Of a stretch of DNA of 64,000 nucleotides, positions 32,234-43,085 are shown piece by piece. The notes beneath the pieces were generated by a model, which saw only the letters and a program-made list of their open reading frames with translations, was not told the DNA's origin and did not search any database. Each line of letters starts with the position of its first letter. The first letter of the stretch is position 1. Origin of the DNA: Phytophthora sp. 'mugwort' (Eukaryota; Oomycota; Peronosporomycetes; Peronosporales; Peronosporaceae). The translations under genes were made by a program, and so were the position numbers. The stretch lies in NCBI GenBank assembly GCA_033558025.1, contig JAUCEF010000007.1, positions 4,712,001 to 4,776,000 on the forward strand, written 5' to 3'.

Positions 32234-34612
32234 ATGGATGAGAACGCTGCACCATCGCGCAACATCACAGCTTCGGTTGTTCACTTCTCTCCCGAAAACT
32301 CGAAAGACCTCATATGGACTGTGATACACCAACTGGCCGAGCCCGTGAAGTACCACCGGAAAACGTGCACGCACATTTGTCTTATTTGTGCGGAGACAAA
32401 GTCTTGGCAGCAGTGCCTCTGCAAGATTGCATACGATTCGAACGCGAAGTCGCATGTGGTTCGCAACCATGAAGACCACGAGCTAGCCGTCAAGCAGACA
32501 TACCATCGCATGAAGTTGTCTCAACAATTTATGGTAGAAGGAAATAGTAAGCGACCTGCCCCAATTAAGGAAGCCGATCAAAGCGAAGTCGAAGAAAGTC
32601 AGCCTGCAAAGTGTCAGAAGACGTGGCGGCAGTCCAAACCAAACCAGAACTTTATTAGTGGACACATTGCGCGCTGGTTGATACACGACGCTAAGTTAAT
32701 GGATTTAGTCTGACTAATTCGAAACTCACCCCATTTTGTGCGATAGGGCTACCCCACAACATGAGACCGCAGCGGCGTTTCGAGAGCTTGTCGCCGCTCT
32801 GACGGGTGACCCCGATGTTATTGTATCAGATTGGGAGACGTACAATTACATTCTCGACACTCATTACGCGAAGTATGTGGAGAATGCAAGTGAGTTATTA
32901 CGCGAGGAGCATGAGCTTCTTCATGGAACGCCCTTTATGAATGTGATGCATGATCTGTGGACCAACAAATCGAAGGACTGTATCGTTGGTGCTTCTGGAT
33001 CTTTCATTGATCATGCGTGGAAGCCTCGACACCTGGCACTATTTGCGGTGGCTAAAACTGATGGCCACGAGTCGGCCAACGTCGTAACGTTGATAAGTGG
33101 GCAGTTAATGTTACTATATGGATTGAGTATGCAGGGTATGGTTCGCTTCACTATTCTGTCACCGCCCCTGCAGCTCGAAAGGTCTCAAAACAATTTGATA
33201 CGACTCTACAAACGATTGTGCCATGCACGCGCTAAACCTCTGCATTGGATACGTCATTAGACTTAAGGAGAGTGCTCGGACGAAGTGCAAAACGGATGCT
33301 GCCACCGATTGACGGTAAGAAGGAAGGTTGTCGTGACAGAAGGAGGAGCCTTCCCTGAGGGTGCTGCCGTGGTGCGCAAACTACGCGCATTAAACCATTA
33401 CTTTGCCTCCAGCAACTCCCCCCAACGGGTTCGGCGCCTGGAAGAGATTCAACGCTTCCATAAGTTACCTCAACTGGCGGCTTTGTTGGACGTCGACGTT
33501 CGAGTTGCATCAGCATCCAAGCTGCTCCAGCGGTCAATAATTAACTATCCTGCTTTCCGCGCCTATTTCCAGAATGGAAGTGTTGACATATCTGAAAAAA
33601 TGTGTTTAATTCTATCACGAGAGCTGACTGGGAGTTGACTGTAGAGCTGGAGGGAATTATACACTGCGTTGCTAGTCTGGCGCTTGTGGTGTCTCAATCA
33701 GCGAATTTGCTTTCCTCGACTATATGGGTTCCTATGCGTCGCGTCCGCCCGCATGAATTCGTACAAGTTCTCGGTGTATATTGTCTGGATGGCGTCCGAA
33801 ATGAGGAGACAAATGAAAAAAAAAACTTTCCTCGCGTTGAGATGAAACTTGAGGATATTTCTGTTCTGGTGGCTGTATCAAACGGACACTCCATCAGATC
33901 GCTACTCGGCTACCCAAGCCTTCCGTACCGATGTGGATGGCCTTACTCCTCGATCCCCGCACGAGAAAGGCAGCGAAAAACTATCTCCGAGTCCCTGACA
34001 CGGCAGATGCTGCCACCGATAAATTTCTGGCCGACACCAAAGAGCTTCTGTTTATAGAGCACCGTGTGTTCTACCGAGCGACGCATGGGAACAACACTCA
34101 AAATGACTGCTCAGATAATGCATCATCTTCTTCGCCTTCTAAAGAGTACCCGGCAACTTTCGATAGCGATTTAGAACTACTTTGCTGTGACCGGGTCGGC
34201 CAGCTGAGCGGGTTCAACACCGCTGTAGACGAGCTGAATAAAGAAGCAGATGCAGAAGTGGAGAGATGGCTTGCTCACCGTATCGAGTGGGGTGCGTGGC
34301 GAAGGCTCAGATAACCGATGAAACCAAGCGCAAAGACGTATTAGCCAAGCTTACATGCACAACAGAGAAAGAAAAGCGTTTGGAATGTAGAGCAGCTCTG
34401 CCAACACATTGATGTCTGGATATGGTTTGTGGAGTCTGGGCAGAAAGGTTTCCCGTCAAATGAGAAGCTTGCGAGAGTCTGGCTGGGGCGGAGTCCATCT
34501 ACCGCATTTCAGGACCGGGTGTTTTCCACCGGATCATTTGTCATGAGTTCACTTAGGACTCGTACTGATAATGAGCGCGCCCAACGCCAACTTGTTGCGC
34601 CATAATCGTGCT
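32234..34612 (+). pseudogene. hAT-family transposase, nearly complete
   Basis: The N-terminal piece (32234-32693) has a BED-type zinc finger layout: CLICAETKSWQQCLCKI, then SHVVRNHEDH. A 52-nt GT-AG intron (32694-32745, with a CTGACTAAT branch-like string) joins IARWLIHDAK in frame to TAAAFRELVAALTGDPDVIV. Next come MHDLWTNKSKDCIVGASG (first acidic residue region) and, in a shifted frame, CAMHALNLCIGYVIRLKES near 33215. Then FPEGAAVVRKLRALNHYFAS (33345) and KLPQLAALLDVDVRVASASK follow. The C-terminal region includes LLLDPRTRKAAKNYL (33938) and the dimerisation region near 34400-34600 with WFVESGQKGFPSNEKLARVW and FQDRVFSTGSFVMSSLRTRT. A handful of frameshifts break it, so it is inactive as it stands but relatively young. 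Terminal repeats were not resolved. Confidence 0.75.
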
Positions 34613-34624
34613 GAGATTGAGCGG

Positions 34625-35072
34625 ATGGAGTCAAGCAAGCGGGGACTGTGATAAGTGTGGAGATTTTAGTACTAATAGTAGCGGTAGTTAGTCTGAGTAC
34701 TAAATCTTCGGCGGCCTGATTAGTAGAACTACACTAAACCTAGGATGAAGAGAGACACTCATTCAGTCTTAGTACTAACGGCGCAAAATCTTCACTATAT
34801 CGAACCCTGGTTGTAGCTATGACATGCGAATACGGTAACCTCCAAAGTGTGCGCGAACCGCGTCGGCAATGAAGCGCAGAGTTATGCTACGTAGTAGCTC
34901 CCGTGAATATAGCTTCCTCGTTCCAGGTCATGCAAGTTGTAAATTCTATACAGACGCTACTCTCACTTCCGACACCCAGTGTACCTATTCTGTCTGAAAG
35001 GAAATTGTGTCATTGAAGACTAGTAACTTTGACACTATATCTGCATGGTGGCCAGTCAAAGCATGACGTCGC
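34625..35072. other. intergenic, no gene recognised
   Basis: Contains short palindromic strings of the AGTACTAA type near 34666-34702 and 34769-34780, possibly ends of the hAT element or a MITE. No coding potential seen. Confidence 0.4.
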
Positions 35073-36402
35073 CTATTTCCACGTCGTCGCCGTAGCTGCA
35101 CTCCGCAGAATCGTTGAAGTCGTCCTCGGCTCCAGATAGCAGTACCGGTATGGCGGAAGCAGTTCTTGATGGTCTAATTTCCCTTGCTGTATTACCAGAC
35201 CTCGTCGCCCGACAGCATCTTGAAGCTGGTCAATGGTATATGGCTCTTTCTTGAGCGAATCGCGCTCACGCAGCTTGTTAGAGACCCACACCAGCTGCTT
35301 CTGCTTGTATCCTACCTCGAACGACGCAATGATCCCGACATCAGTGGGCTGCAGGAACGCGGTCGTGTTAGGGGGCTGATACTCTACAGTCACGCTGGTC
35401 AGGTGGAGGTCCCCCCGTCTGGTGGGAGGAAGTGTTATCGACTAAAAGCAATATATGGCGGCTGACTGCACGCATATCGCGGTCTACGCCGCGCACCCAA
35501 TCCTGGAACACCTTCCTCGTCATCCACGCTTCTGGTTTGCTCGTTAGTTGAATCCGAGCTGCTCCGCCGACATTTTGTGATAACAGCGTGGGGTTTTCGC
35601 TTTCCCGAGATACAGGATAGGAAGAAGATCTGAGCCGTCGGTGTTAGCAATCATTGCCAATGTAATTCTCGATTTCTTCTTTTTGACGCCGCGCATGTTC
35701 TTTGAGCAAATAGAACGTGTAGGAGCCATTGCATAACATAACCCAGTTACGTCAATGTTATAACCATTTTCAGCAGCATACAATCCTGTCACTTGTTAGA
35801 CTCTCCGTAGGCCCTCTATAATTGCGACCGCGTCTGCCGAAGTAGCTTCCCCATGTAGCTGACGGTGGCGCAGCCCATGCGTCCTCAGGAACTCTGTCAT
35901 CCAACCAACAAAAAAGTTTAGATCCCAAGCATCGCATAGGCGAGCTTTGAACTCTCGAGCTTTCGTCGTGATGTGCTCGCGCGACAGGCATATATTGCAC
36001 TGCTCGATGTTCTCGATCCATGCGGCGAGCTGCTTTTCGAACGTCGGCGAGATCACTTGGAGAGGCTTCCGGCGGCTGCCATCGCCGTAATCATCGCTCA
36101 GGATAACGGCCGCGTTCTTCAGAACATCGCTGATGGTGTTTCTGGCTGGCTTGCGGCGCAACTTGTACTCGCTTTTCACCCACGCTGCCAGCCCCCCCTT
36201 GACTCATCTCTGGGCAGGCCTTAGCCTTTCTGATGATGGCACGCTTGTGGTTGATCTTCATCCAGCTCCCCATACTTCTTGCTTCTTGCAGTGCGCGTTT
36301 TGGAATGGGCTTGATCTCCGCGAGTCGGGTGGTGGGCGGGGAAATTGGTAGAGGGCGGGAAACAAGGTTTGGCCTGTTTATTAATATTTGATTGTGTATC
36401 AC
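35073..36402 (-). pseudogene. pogo/Tigger transposase (CENP-B HTH + DDE_1), decayed
   Basis: The N-terminal DNA-binding part (36179 to 35796) is long and clear: SPTFEKQLAAWIENIEQCNI, CLSREHITTKAREFKARL, FFVGWMTEFLRTHGLRHRQL and HGEATSADA, the Tc5/CENP-B HTH layout. The catalytic part follows: NIDVTGLCYAMAPTR (family NMDETGL; Glu changed to Val, Asp kept), KKKKSRITLAMIANTDGSDL, GKAKTPRCYHKMS, VDNTSSH near 35440 (second Asp), and YQPPNTTAFLQPTDVGIIAS near 35370. Stop codons separate the four pieces. An upstream frame to 36402 may be 5' non-coding. Confidence 0.75.
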
Positions 36403-37334
36403 TTTTGCCGGGTTATATGCAGAACCCCGTGTCGGAAGTAATAATCGTGACTGTACAGTAATACCCTCGACGATTCGAAGGCACGCATAGAGTGTTTACT
36501 TAGTGCAACCCTATTGCACGTCCTGCTCAGATAGCACCACATGCTGGCATGCTGACTACTGCACACTTCGCATCGCAAATGCAATCGCCCAACGGTCATG
36601 CTGTCAGCAAGGATCACAGGCCCGAAGGTAAATGCGCACAGGATACACGTAACATGCATTTGCCCCACCAAACGGATTCAAAGACCTTCGAGCAACAGAT
36701 GCCGATCCTTTTCCTCGGCTTCAAATAACTGTACATGTACCTCATCAGGCTGATGATCATGGAGGACATTGCCCTTGTGTGATGCACACAACAGTTTTAA
36801 AAGCTGCACTTAAACAAAACCTGGTATTACGGATGCGCGCAATACGAACATGAGGTGAAAAGCTTTTGGTTCACTGTGTTGAGGACACGTCACTGCGTTA
36901 AACCGAGACTTGAACTTGCGAAAAGGAACCCGTCGTGGACCGCACCCTCATCTATTCTTCATCATTTACGACAGGTGCATGGGATGTCACAGCATCCAAG
37001 TTGATCCAGGTTAACTTTAAAATATATGTTAGGTACAATATACTATAGTAGGTTATGTATTGTCGCAGGCAAATTGGCCCGTGTTTATTTCAACGGAATT
37101 GCGCTCTTCTCCCTGCCCGTCATTTGCACTTTTAACCGCATGCTGCCAGGAACGACCGACGTAGCGCCGTCGGCTTGAGATCGGATCCGCACAAGTTTAA
37201 AGGCAGACGTGTGGACGTTTCAACATTTATTCCGGATCGGACAGCGGTCTAAATACACGTCAGATCAGACTCAGGCTTACTGGACATCAACACATCGAAC
37301 ATAGCCTATCGCAGCAAAAACACAGCAGGTTACG
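36403..37334. other. 5' region of the sugar transporter gene
   Basis: No coding sequence or recognisable repeat. The 3' half becomes less AT-rich toward the transporter ATG. I did not find a convincing initiator within 100 bp of the start. Confidence 0.4.
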
Positions 37335-38966
37335 ATGGTGGGCGTGGCGATGAACTTCTACGACGACCAAGGGCGCCAAGACCTGACGCCTACAGAGGGA
37401 AACCGCACCTACGCCATCATCGTCTGCATCTTTGCGTCGCTGGGCGGCATCTTTTTCGGCTACGACCAGGGCGTGACAGGCGGCGTGTTGGTAATGGAGT
37501 CGTTCCTCAACGACTTTTGCGTGGGCTGGCACGGGCAGACGATGGCGGATTGTACGCGGGCCACGGCGGAGTTGCCACAGCGCTGGGTGGACTACACGCT
37601 GTGGTACAACATGACGTACAATATCGGCTGCATGGTTGGTGCCATGTATTTCACCCTTCACAGCTAGTATAACTCAGTTCGTGCTAACATATTTCTATGA
37701 CCGTAGGTTGGTGCAATTATTGGTGGCTGGATTGCCGACAAGTTCGGTCGTCGCCTCACCATTTTCCAGGCCGGCTCCCTCTTCTGTCTGGGCACGTCGT
37801 GGCTCACCTTCTGCCCCAGGCAGGCACACAGCTCGCTGCTTATCGCGCGGTTTATTCAAGGCATGGGCGTCGGCAACTCCTCATTCTCACTGCCGCTCTT
37901 CGGAGCGGAGATGGCCCCCAAGGAGCTTCGTGGCTTCCTCTCGGGTTTCATGCAGATGACCGTCGTCACGGGGCTGCTCTCTGCTAATATTGTAAACCAG
38001 ATCATCGAAAACCACGAGCGAGGGTGGAGAATCACCAACGGGGTGGCCATGGCGTCGCCAATTGTTGTCATGCTCGGCATCTTCTTCGTCCCGGAGAGTC
38101 CGCGATGGACGTACCTACACAAGGGCAAAGATGCGGCATCCGCTGTGCTGAAACAACTGCGACAGACAAGGAAAATTGGAAGAGAACTACGGGCCATCGG
38201 TGCGCAGATCGCGAGAGAAGGGCAGCCAGGAGGCTACAAGGAGCTTATGGAACCGTCGGTGCTCAAACGCCTGATCATTGCCATGCTGCTTCAGGTGTTA
38301 CAGCAAGGAGCAGGAATCAACCCTGTCTTCACGTACGGCGGTCTAATTTTCAAAGATGTCGTGGGCGACGGTATTCTGTCGGTGCTTATCCTATCGGTTG
38401 TGAACTTTGTCAGTACTATCCCGGCAATGCGGTGGGTGGACACGTACGGCCGTCGGCAGTTGCTGTTGATAGGTGCTGTGGGCATGGTGGTAGGCCACTT
38501 GGTGTCTGCCATCCTGTTCACGCTCGGCTGCGATGGTAACACTGAGAGTTCAGGCTGCTCCAAGTCGGCAGGGTACGCAATTATCGTGGCTACATCGTTT
38601 TTCGTCTTCAACTTTGCCATCTCGTGGGGACCCGTGTGCTGGGTCTACCCCGCCGAGATCTTCCCTCTCAATGTGCGCTCTATGGCTGTGTCGCTGTCCA
38701 CAATGGCCAACTGGCTCATGGGCGTCGTTATGACTTGGGTAGTCAAGCTTTTCCCGTCTCTGAACATCAACGGCGTGTTCTTTCTGTTCGCGGGCACTTC
38801 GGTTCTTAGCGGTGTGTTCGTGTACTACATGTGTCCAGAGACCACGGGCATCCTACTAGAAGACATTGAGTCGCTATTCGATGGCAGCGCGCGTCACAAG
38901 AACTCACCAAAGGAAGTGCAGGAGACGCCGTTCCAGTCCATTCAAAGCTATCGCCCCCCGGTATGA
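37335..38966 (+). CDS. MFS sugar transporter (hexose/H+ symporter type)
   Basis: Plasma-membrane transporter expected to import monosaccharides with protons. Exon 1 is 37335-37634 (100 codons) and exon 2 is 37707-38966, giving 519 residues, the usual length of Sugar_tr (PF00083) proteins with 12 membrane spans. Family motifs are visible: GGIFFGYDQGVTGG in TM1 (about 33-46), ADKFGRR in loop 2-3 (about 110-116), VPESPRW after TM6 (about 229), DTYGRR in loop 8-9, YPAEIFPLNVRSMAVS (about 415) before TM11, and PETTGI at the end of TM12. Removing the intron restores VGAIIGGWIADKFGRR across the join; without splicing, a stop follows within 12 codons. Substrate within the hexose group cannot be told. 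Transcription converges on the bZIP-like gene 220 bp away. Confidence 0.9.
37635..37706 (+). other. 72-nt GT-AG intron in the sugar transporter gene
   Basis: The donor is GTTGGT and the acceptor CCGTAG, with GCTAACAT as a good branch-point candidate 24 nt before the acceptor. It is phase 0. Exon 2 begins with GTTGGTGCA, the same seven bases that open the intron (GTTGGTGC), so the splice position was chosen because only this pair has AG at the 3' end. Confidence 0.85.
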
Positions 38967-39186
38967 GCTAGTTTGCCATTATTATTATGCTGGCGGTGGA
39001 GTCGGATCTCACCGCGCCTTGTAACCTTTCACTATAAATACATTAACCTGTGCCTTTGTGGTCAATCCCTTGCAGACCCTGGGTAAGCAGAAATACCTGG
39101 TCTAAATGCGACTTCTGTACTTGTGTCGACCGACTGAGTATAATGACGATACAAAAAGTCTATTTTGTGAATTGAGTAAGATCAAG

Positions 39187-40224
39187 CTAGCTCAGAATAA
39201 ACGCGAGTGCCATAGGTCGGGGCGGTGTGGGAGGTGAGGAATACTCTTGCTCATCGACCGCATCGATAGCTGCCGCCAGCATCGCTGGAGACCGATCGTA
39301 GCAATTAATGCTATTTATCCTACTACATCCAGCAGTGGATTCCCCGGCCTTTACACCCGAATAATCTGAGTGGATCATCGCGTCGAGCAGCGCTTCGACG
39401 CACTGAAGATTTCGGATCGTGGCCAGTAACCCGCCAACTGCATCCACATCGACGCTAACAAAGATCAACTCACTGACACCGAATGGGGCCGCAGTGTGGA
39501 AACGATAGGTGCAATCGTAAGCAACTTCCCTCGCCACGAGTCGAGCAACGAGATGCTTGTTATGTCGGATGACTGGAAAGAGCACCTCGACATCTGCCGG
39601 TTGATATCGGGCATGCAAATGACCGTGAGCTACGATGATTCTGCTGTCATTGCTGCCTTGAATTTTGACCGATTCCAGCTTAAACACCAGCGGCGTCGAG
39701 CTGTTCTGATGTCGCGAGATAAAATGCTCGGATTGCGACGGGCAGAGCTGCAATCGCTCCAGGGAGTGTACTCGTTCTGGCGATCGAATCTCGTCCGAAC
39801 TCGAACTCATAGCGGCGGAGGGTGATTCTGCTCCTTGATCTATTGATGCCCAGCGTGCGTGAAGTCGGATCAAGCCTTCATACACGACTTGTGTAGCCGC
39901 CCGCACTTCATCAAGACCGACGCATGGGTATTCGCGCGGCAGGAGCTGGCGAAGCTCTAGCAACCGTTGCAGCTCGTGCACCTCATCTTGCAGTCGTTGC
40001 ACGTCTCGCTCCAGCTGCTCCTCGTACTCACGGTACTTCTGGCGATAGAACTTGCCACGCTCACTGTTGCTCATCCGCGGCAGCTTAGTCTTGGAGATGA
40101 CGCGCATCCTGCGTCCCCGGCCTCGGCCGCCACGCATGAGAACTGCGGTGTCTTCGGGCCTCACGGGACTGGATACCCTGGCCGGCATAATCGGCTGCAT
40201 CTCTGCTTTTACGAATGACGCCAT
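39187..40224 (-). CDS. bZIP-like transcription factor, oomycete type
   Basis: 345-codon single-exon gene. A Gly/Arg-rich segment (RGGRGRGRRMR, about 31-41) leads into a basic region and heptad-rich helix (SERGKFYRQKYREYEEQLER, then DVQRLQDEVHELQRLLEL, about 54-91). The leucine and hydrophobic heptads support a zipper. The basic part keeps the K/R spacing but lacks the canonical Asn-X7-Arg core, as is common among atypical oomycete bZIPs. The C-terminal part (about 175-300) is a separate globular region, with RYQPADVEVLFPVIRHNKHL and VSELIFVSVDVDAVGGLLAT. It resembles the conserved downstream region of oomycete bZIP-like proteins and is of unknown function. The ATG at 40224 is preceded in frame by stops. 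Confidence 0.65.
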   Translation of the reverse strand: MASFVKAEMQPIMPARVSSPVRPEDTAVLMRGGRGRGRRMRVISKTKLPRMSNSERGKFYRQKYREYEEQLERDVQRLQDEVHELQRLLELRQLLPREYPCVGLDEVRAATQVVYEGLIRLHARWASIDQGAESPSAAMSSSSDEIRSPERVHSLERLQLCPSQSEHFISRHQNSSTPLVFKLESVKIQGSNDSRIIVAHGHLHARYQPADVEVLFPVIRHNKHLVARLVAREVAYDCTYRFHTAAPFGVSELIFVSVDVDAVGGLLATIRNLQCVEALLDAMIHSDYSGVKAGESTAGCSRINSINCYDRSPAMLAAAIDAVDEQEYSSPPTPPRPMALAFILS

Positions 40225-42045
40225 GTCGGTCGTAGCGCTGACGGGGAATTAGGAAATGAAGCAACGGACGGTACTGCAAGTACTGCCACTCTTCGAATGC
40301 GACGGAGCAGGGTCCGACCGACCGTTGACTACAGTATTGTTAGCTCTAGCCCCGAATGTGAATTCCTATGGGACGTGAGGACGTCCCGCTGCACAGCTTG
40401 ACGGTGGAAACTGCCGCCAGATCTTTCTAAAGTATAGACTGGAACCAAATTCTTTTTCGCGCGCTGCTTTACGGCCAAACACGGATGACTCGCCGAGTCT
40501 TATTATTGTCGGACGGGTTGGAACCGCCGACCGCACTGAGTGCGGGATGCTCCACCACTCCAGTGTGCGTAATGGCGACGCAAGAGTTGCGTCTTGCCCT
40601 GTCGTTCTGGCAGCGCGGAGGAAAAGCTGTTAACTATGGCGCTAGCGCTGCTTGGGCACAACGGGCACTTCAAAAAGTTCGTCGGCCGCGTGGCATTGCA
40701 CTCGCGACGTTTCGCGCCGAAAAATTATGAACATGCGTTTTCCCTCAGCCACGAATACTTGATCGTGTTTAGCATCCTTGGCTAGGGGCTTTCCCTGCCA
40801 TGGGTCGACTGCAGCAGGCTTTCAAGGGCATAATTTGAGTCGCGAAAGCTATGTGTTTGTTTGCAACAGAGGATCGAGCCACGATCAAATGGGACTAGAA
40901 GTTGCAATCATTAACGGATGCAGTCTTATCGAGTGACGGGCACCCACCCATCTATGTACACTATTTGAAACGGGCGAACGAATAATGATACATGTACCGG
41001 CACAGTATAGTATACACTGTGTACTGTACAATCCCGGCACGGTCGCTCTCGCGGTGATCTATCTGTGCGTGTGGCTGCAAATGGCGCCGCTGTCTCGATA
41101 ACTACGTAACTACGCGCTGCATTTATTAGGATCAGGGACTGCAGCAGGAGGGATGCCGCTGTCGTGTACGCCCTACGGGCCGTTTCGGTGCTTGTCGCCA
41201 GCCATCGCATTGCTATTTCAGGCGCCAAGTCCGAGGAATGATAAGCGCTGGCGTTACGAACAAGCGCAAAAACAATCAGCTCGCTCTTTTTCTATTAGTT
41301 TCACAACTGCGACCAAAATACGTCACGTCTAATAGCAACGGCGGAGATTTTTTGGCAGCCGACCCTCTTTTGTCAACGGTGACGTCGGTTTCTCCATCGT
41401 CAGCGCACGAAGTTCTCTGATGCTCGGAGCATGGTGTATCACCCCACCCAGTCGACAAACAACGACTGTTTTTAACTTGGGACATATTCTCAACATATGT
41501 ATTGAAACGTTGCAGCGTTGTCAGCATGAGTATACGCCGGGTTTCTTCAGGCCGTGCTCAGTGTGAAGAAGCTATTACTCGAGCAGAACTCCAGAACGTA
41601 GTTTGCGCTATGTATATATGTACTTGCTGGTCCGGTATCCAGCCGCCCTCCGACATATTTAGTCGGAGGTGGGTGGCCAGTTATGTGTAAACACACAGTC
41701 ATTCGCATATTTCCTGCATACCCAGTAGGTGGCGGTGATGAATACCTTTGGTATGCATTGGCTTTCAAGAAGGGAGAAAGGGTGTCATGCAGACTATCGG
41801 CACGCTAAGAACTGGCTGGTGGATCAGTTCCCTCAGCTAAATTCATCTATCTGCAAACGCCTCCTTACGATGGATCAGACGCTTAAGCGGTGCTGCAAGA
41901 CGCGTCCTTTCGGGGCTCCACGAAGAAACACCAGCGTGTACCAAGTGTAATCTCCGGCAAATGTGGTGTATGAACATTCTATCGCTATAACAGCTGCTGA
42001 CTACCAAGACGCTGCGCTTCTGTGTCTCCTCTGGTTCCTCCTTGG
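40225..42045. other. gene-poor intergenic stretch
   Basis: Short open frames only. A tRNA-like T-arm string near 40515-40545 (minus strand) was examined and rejected. The 41238-42000 part may be upstream remains of the repeat family described next, but no conserved protein piece was found there. Confidence 0.4.
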
Positions 42046-43085
42046 CGCGCATCGGACTTTACACCCCTCCGCGAGGCCAAACTGACGTTAAGCGTGAGCC
42101 GCATCTTCTTCATTTATGCGGATGGAGACGTCGGGAGAGCAGCCCCGTCTTTGCGGACGACGACTTCACCACGTGCCCTATTTTCGCCATCGCCGTTGCG
42201 CTCACCACGCAACCTCCGCGCTTTTTTGTACCAGTTTCCAGAGACATCTCTGCGCCCACCGGTAGTAATACAACGACGACGACGCTGCTCGATCTGCTTA
42301 ACCATTGAGAAGAATCAAGCAACGAGGAAGATATACCCGGGATAACACCGCAGGCATCGCAGAAGAAGAACGTACCAGCCTCCATAGTTACGTCAACCGC
42401 GTTATCAGGTGCATAACGAAGATGACTGGCGTCGCCGAAGTGCTATAATCGTATTCGTTCCGTCGAGGTGCTGCGAAGCACGCAAACGGTTTTCCTTGTC
42501 TCTCAACCCGGTGAATCTAAGACCGAGGTGCCTCGAACATGGCATCGATGAAGAAGACATCCACATACGTCTTAAACACTCCGAGCGAGGATCGCAAGGC
42601 GACCAATATTACCAGCAACAAGGCTCCTGACGCTCAAGTCTCGCTGGCATCGCTCAGGATCTTCGATGAGACACACAGACAAAGCTTCGCGTTGTCGTTC
42701 CACTCTTGTTTGATTCATGCACAGGATTGTTATTCAGCGTGAACACCAGGGTGCAAAGTATTGACGACGTACCTAATCCGCCACTACCCTCCGATGAATG
42801 CGCGGAAAGACGACGACCCCCCCCCCCCCCGCAATGCTGTGCTTGGAAAAATGTGTCGTGGCCTGTGTGCTCTCTGTCTCTGAGCTTCTTGCCTGGTCGG
42901 CTGTGTATGGACACAACGGGAAAGACAAGACAGACAAAAACGATGCAGGGGCAGCGGAGACGAGCTGAATGGAGAAGAGAAGCATGACTTCATGAACAAG
43001 GGAAATACCGTCTTGATCAAACAGTTAGTCTGCGTGAACCAGATGCTTGAGGTGCATCTTGCAGATCTGAAGCTAAAGATCGCCT
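42046..43085 (+). pseudogene. repeat family A, copy 1 (possible Crypton-like tyrosine-recombinase element)
   Basis: Frames read FADDDFTTCPIFAIAVALTT (near 42150), LLDLLNH (near 42295), TSTYVLNTPSEDRKAT with ASLRIFDETHRQSFAL (42540-42690), and LIKQLVCVNQMLEVHLADLK (near 43015). These match copy 2 on the opposite strand at 45310-46480 in the same order. A 'DDF..CPIFALA.AL..Q' segment followed by a 'YV.N.P.ED.KV' segment and a C-terminal coiled coil recurs in oomycete repeat proteins that I associate, without certainty, with Crypton-type elements. Multiple frameshifts and a C14 tract (42817-42830) break it. Confidence 0.45.

Noticed and set aside
40500..40590. tRNA-like sequence on the minus strand (GTGGTGGAGCATCC, then GGTTCCAACCC)
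   Set aside because: The T-arm pairs, but the B box has a mismatch, the anticodon loop would be 5 nt, and no 5' acceptor strand pairs without a long insertion. At most a degenerate tRNA-derived fragment.
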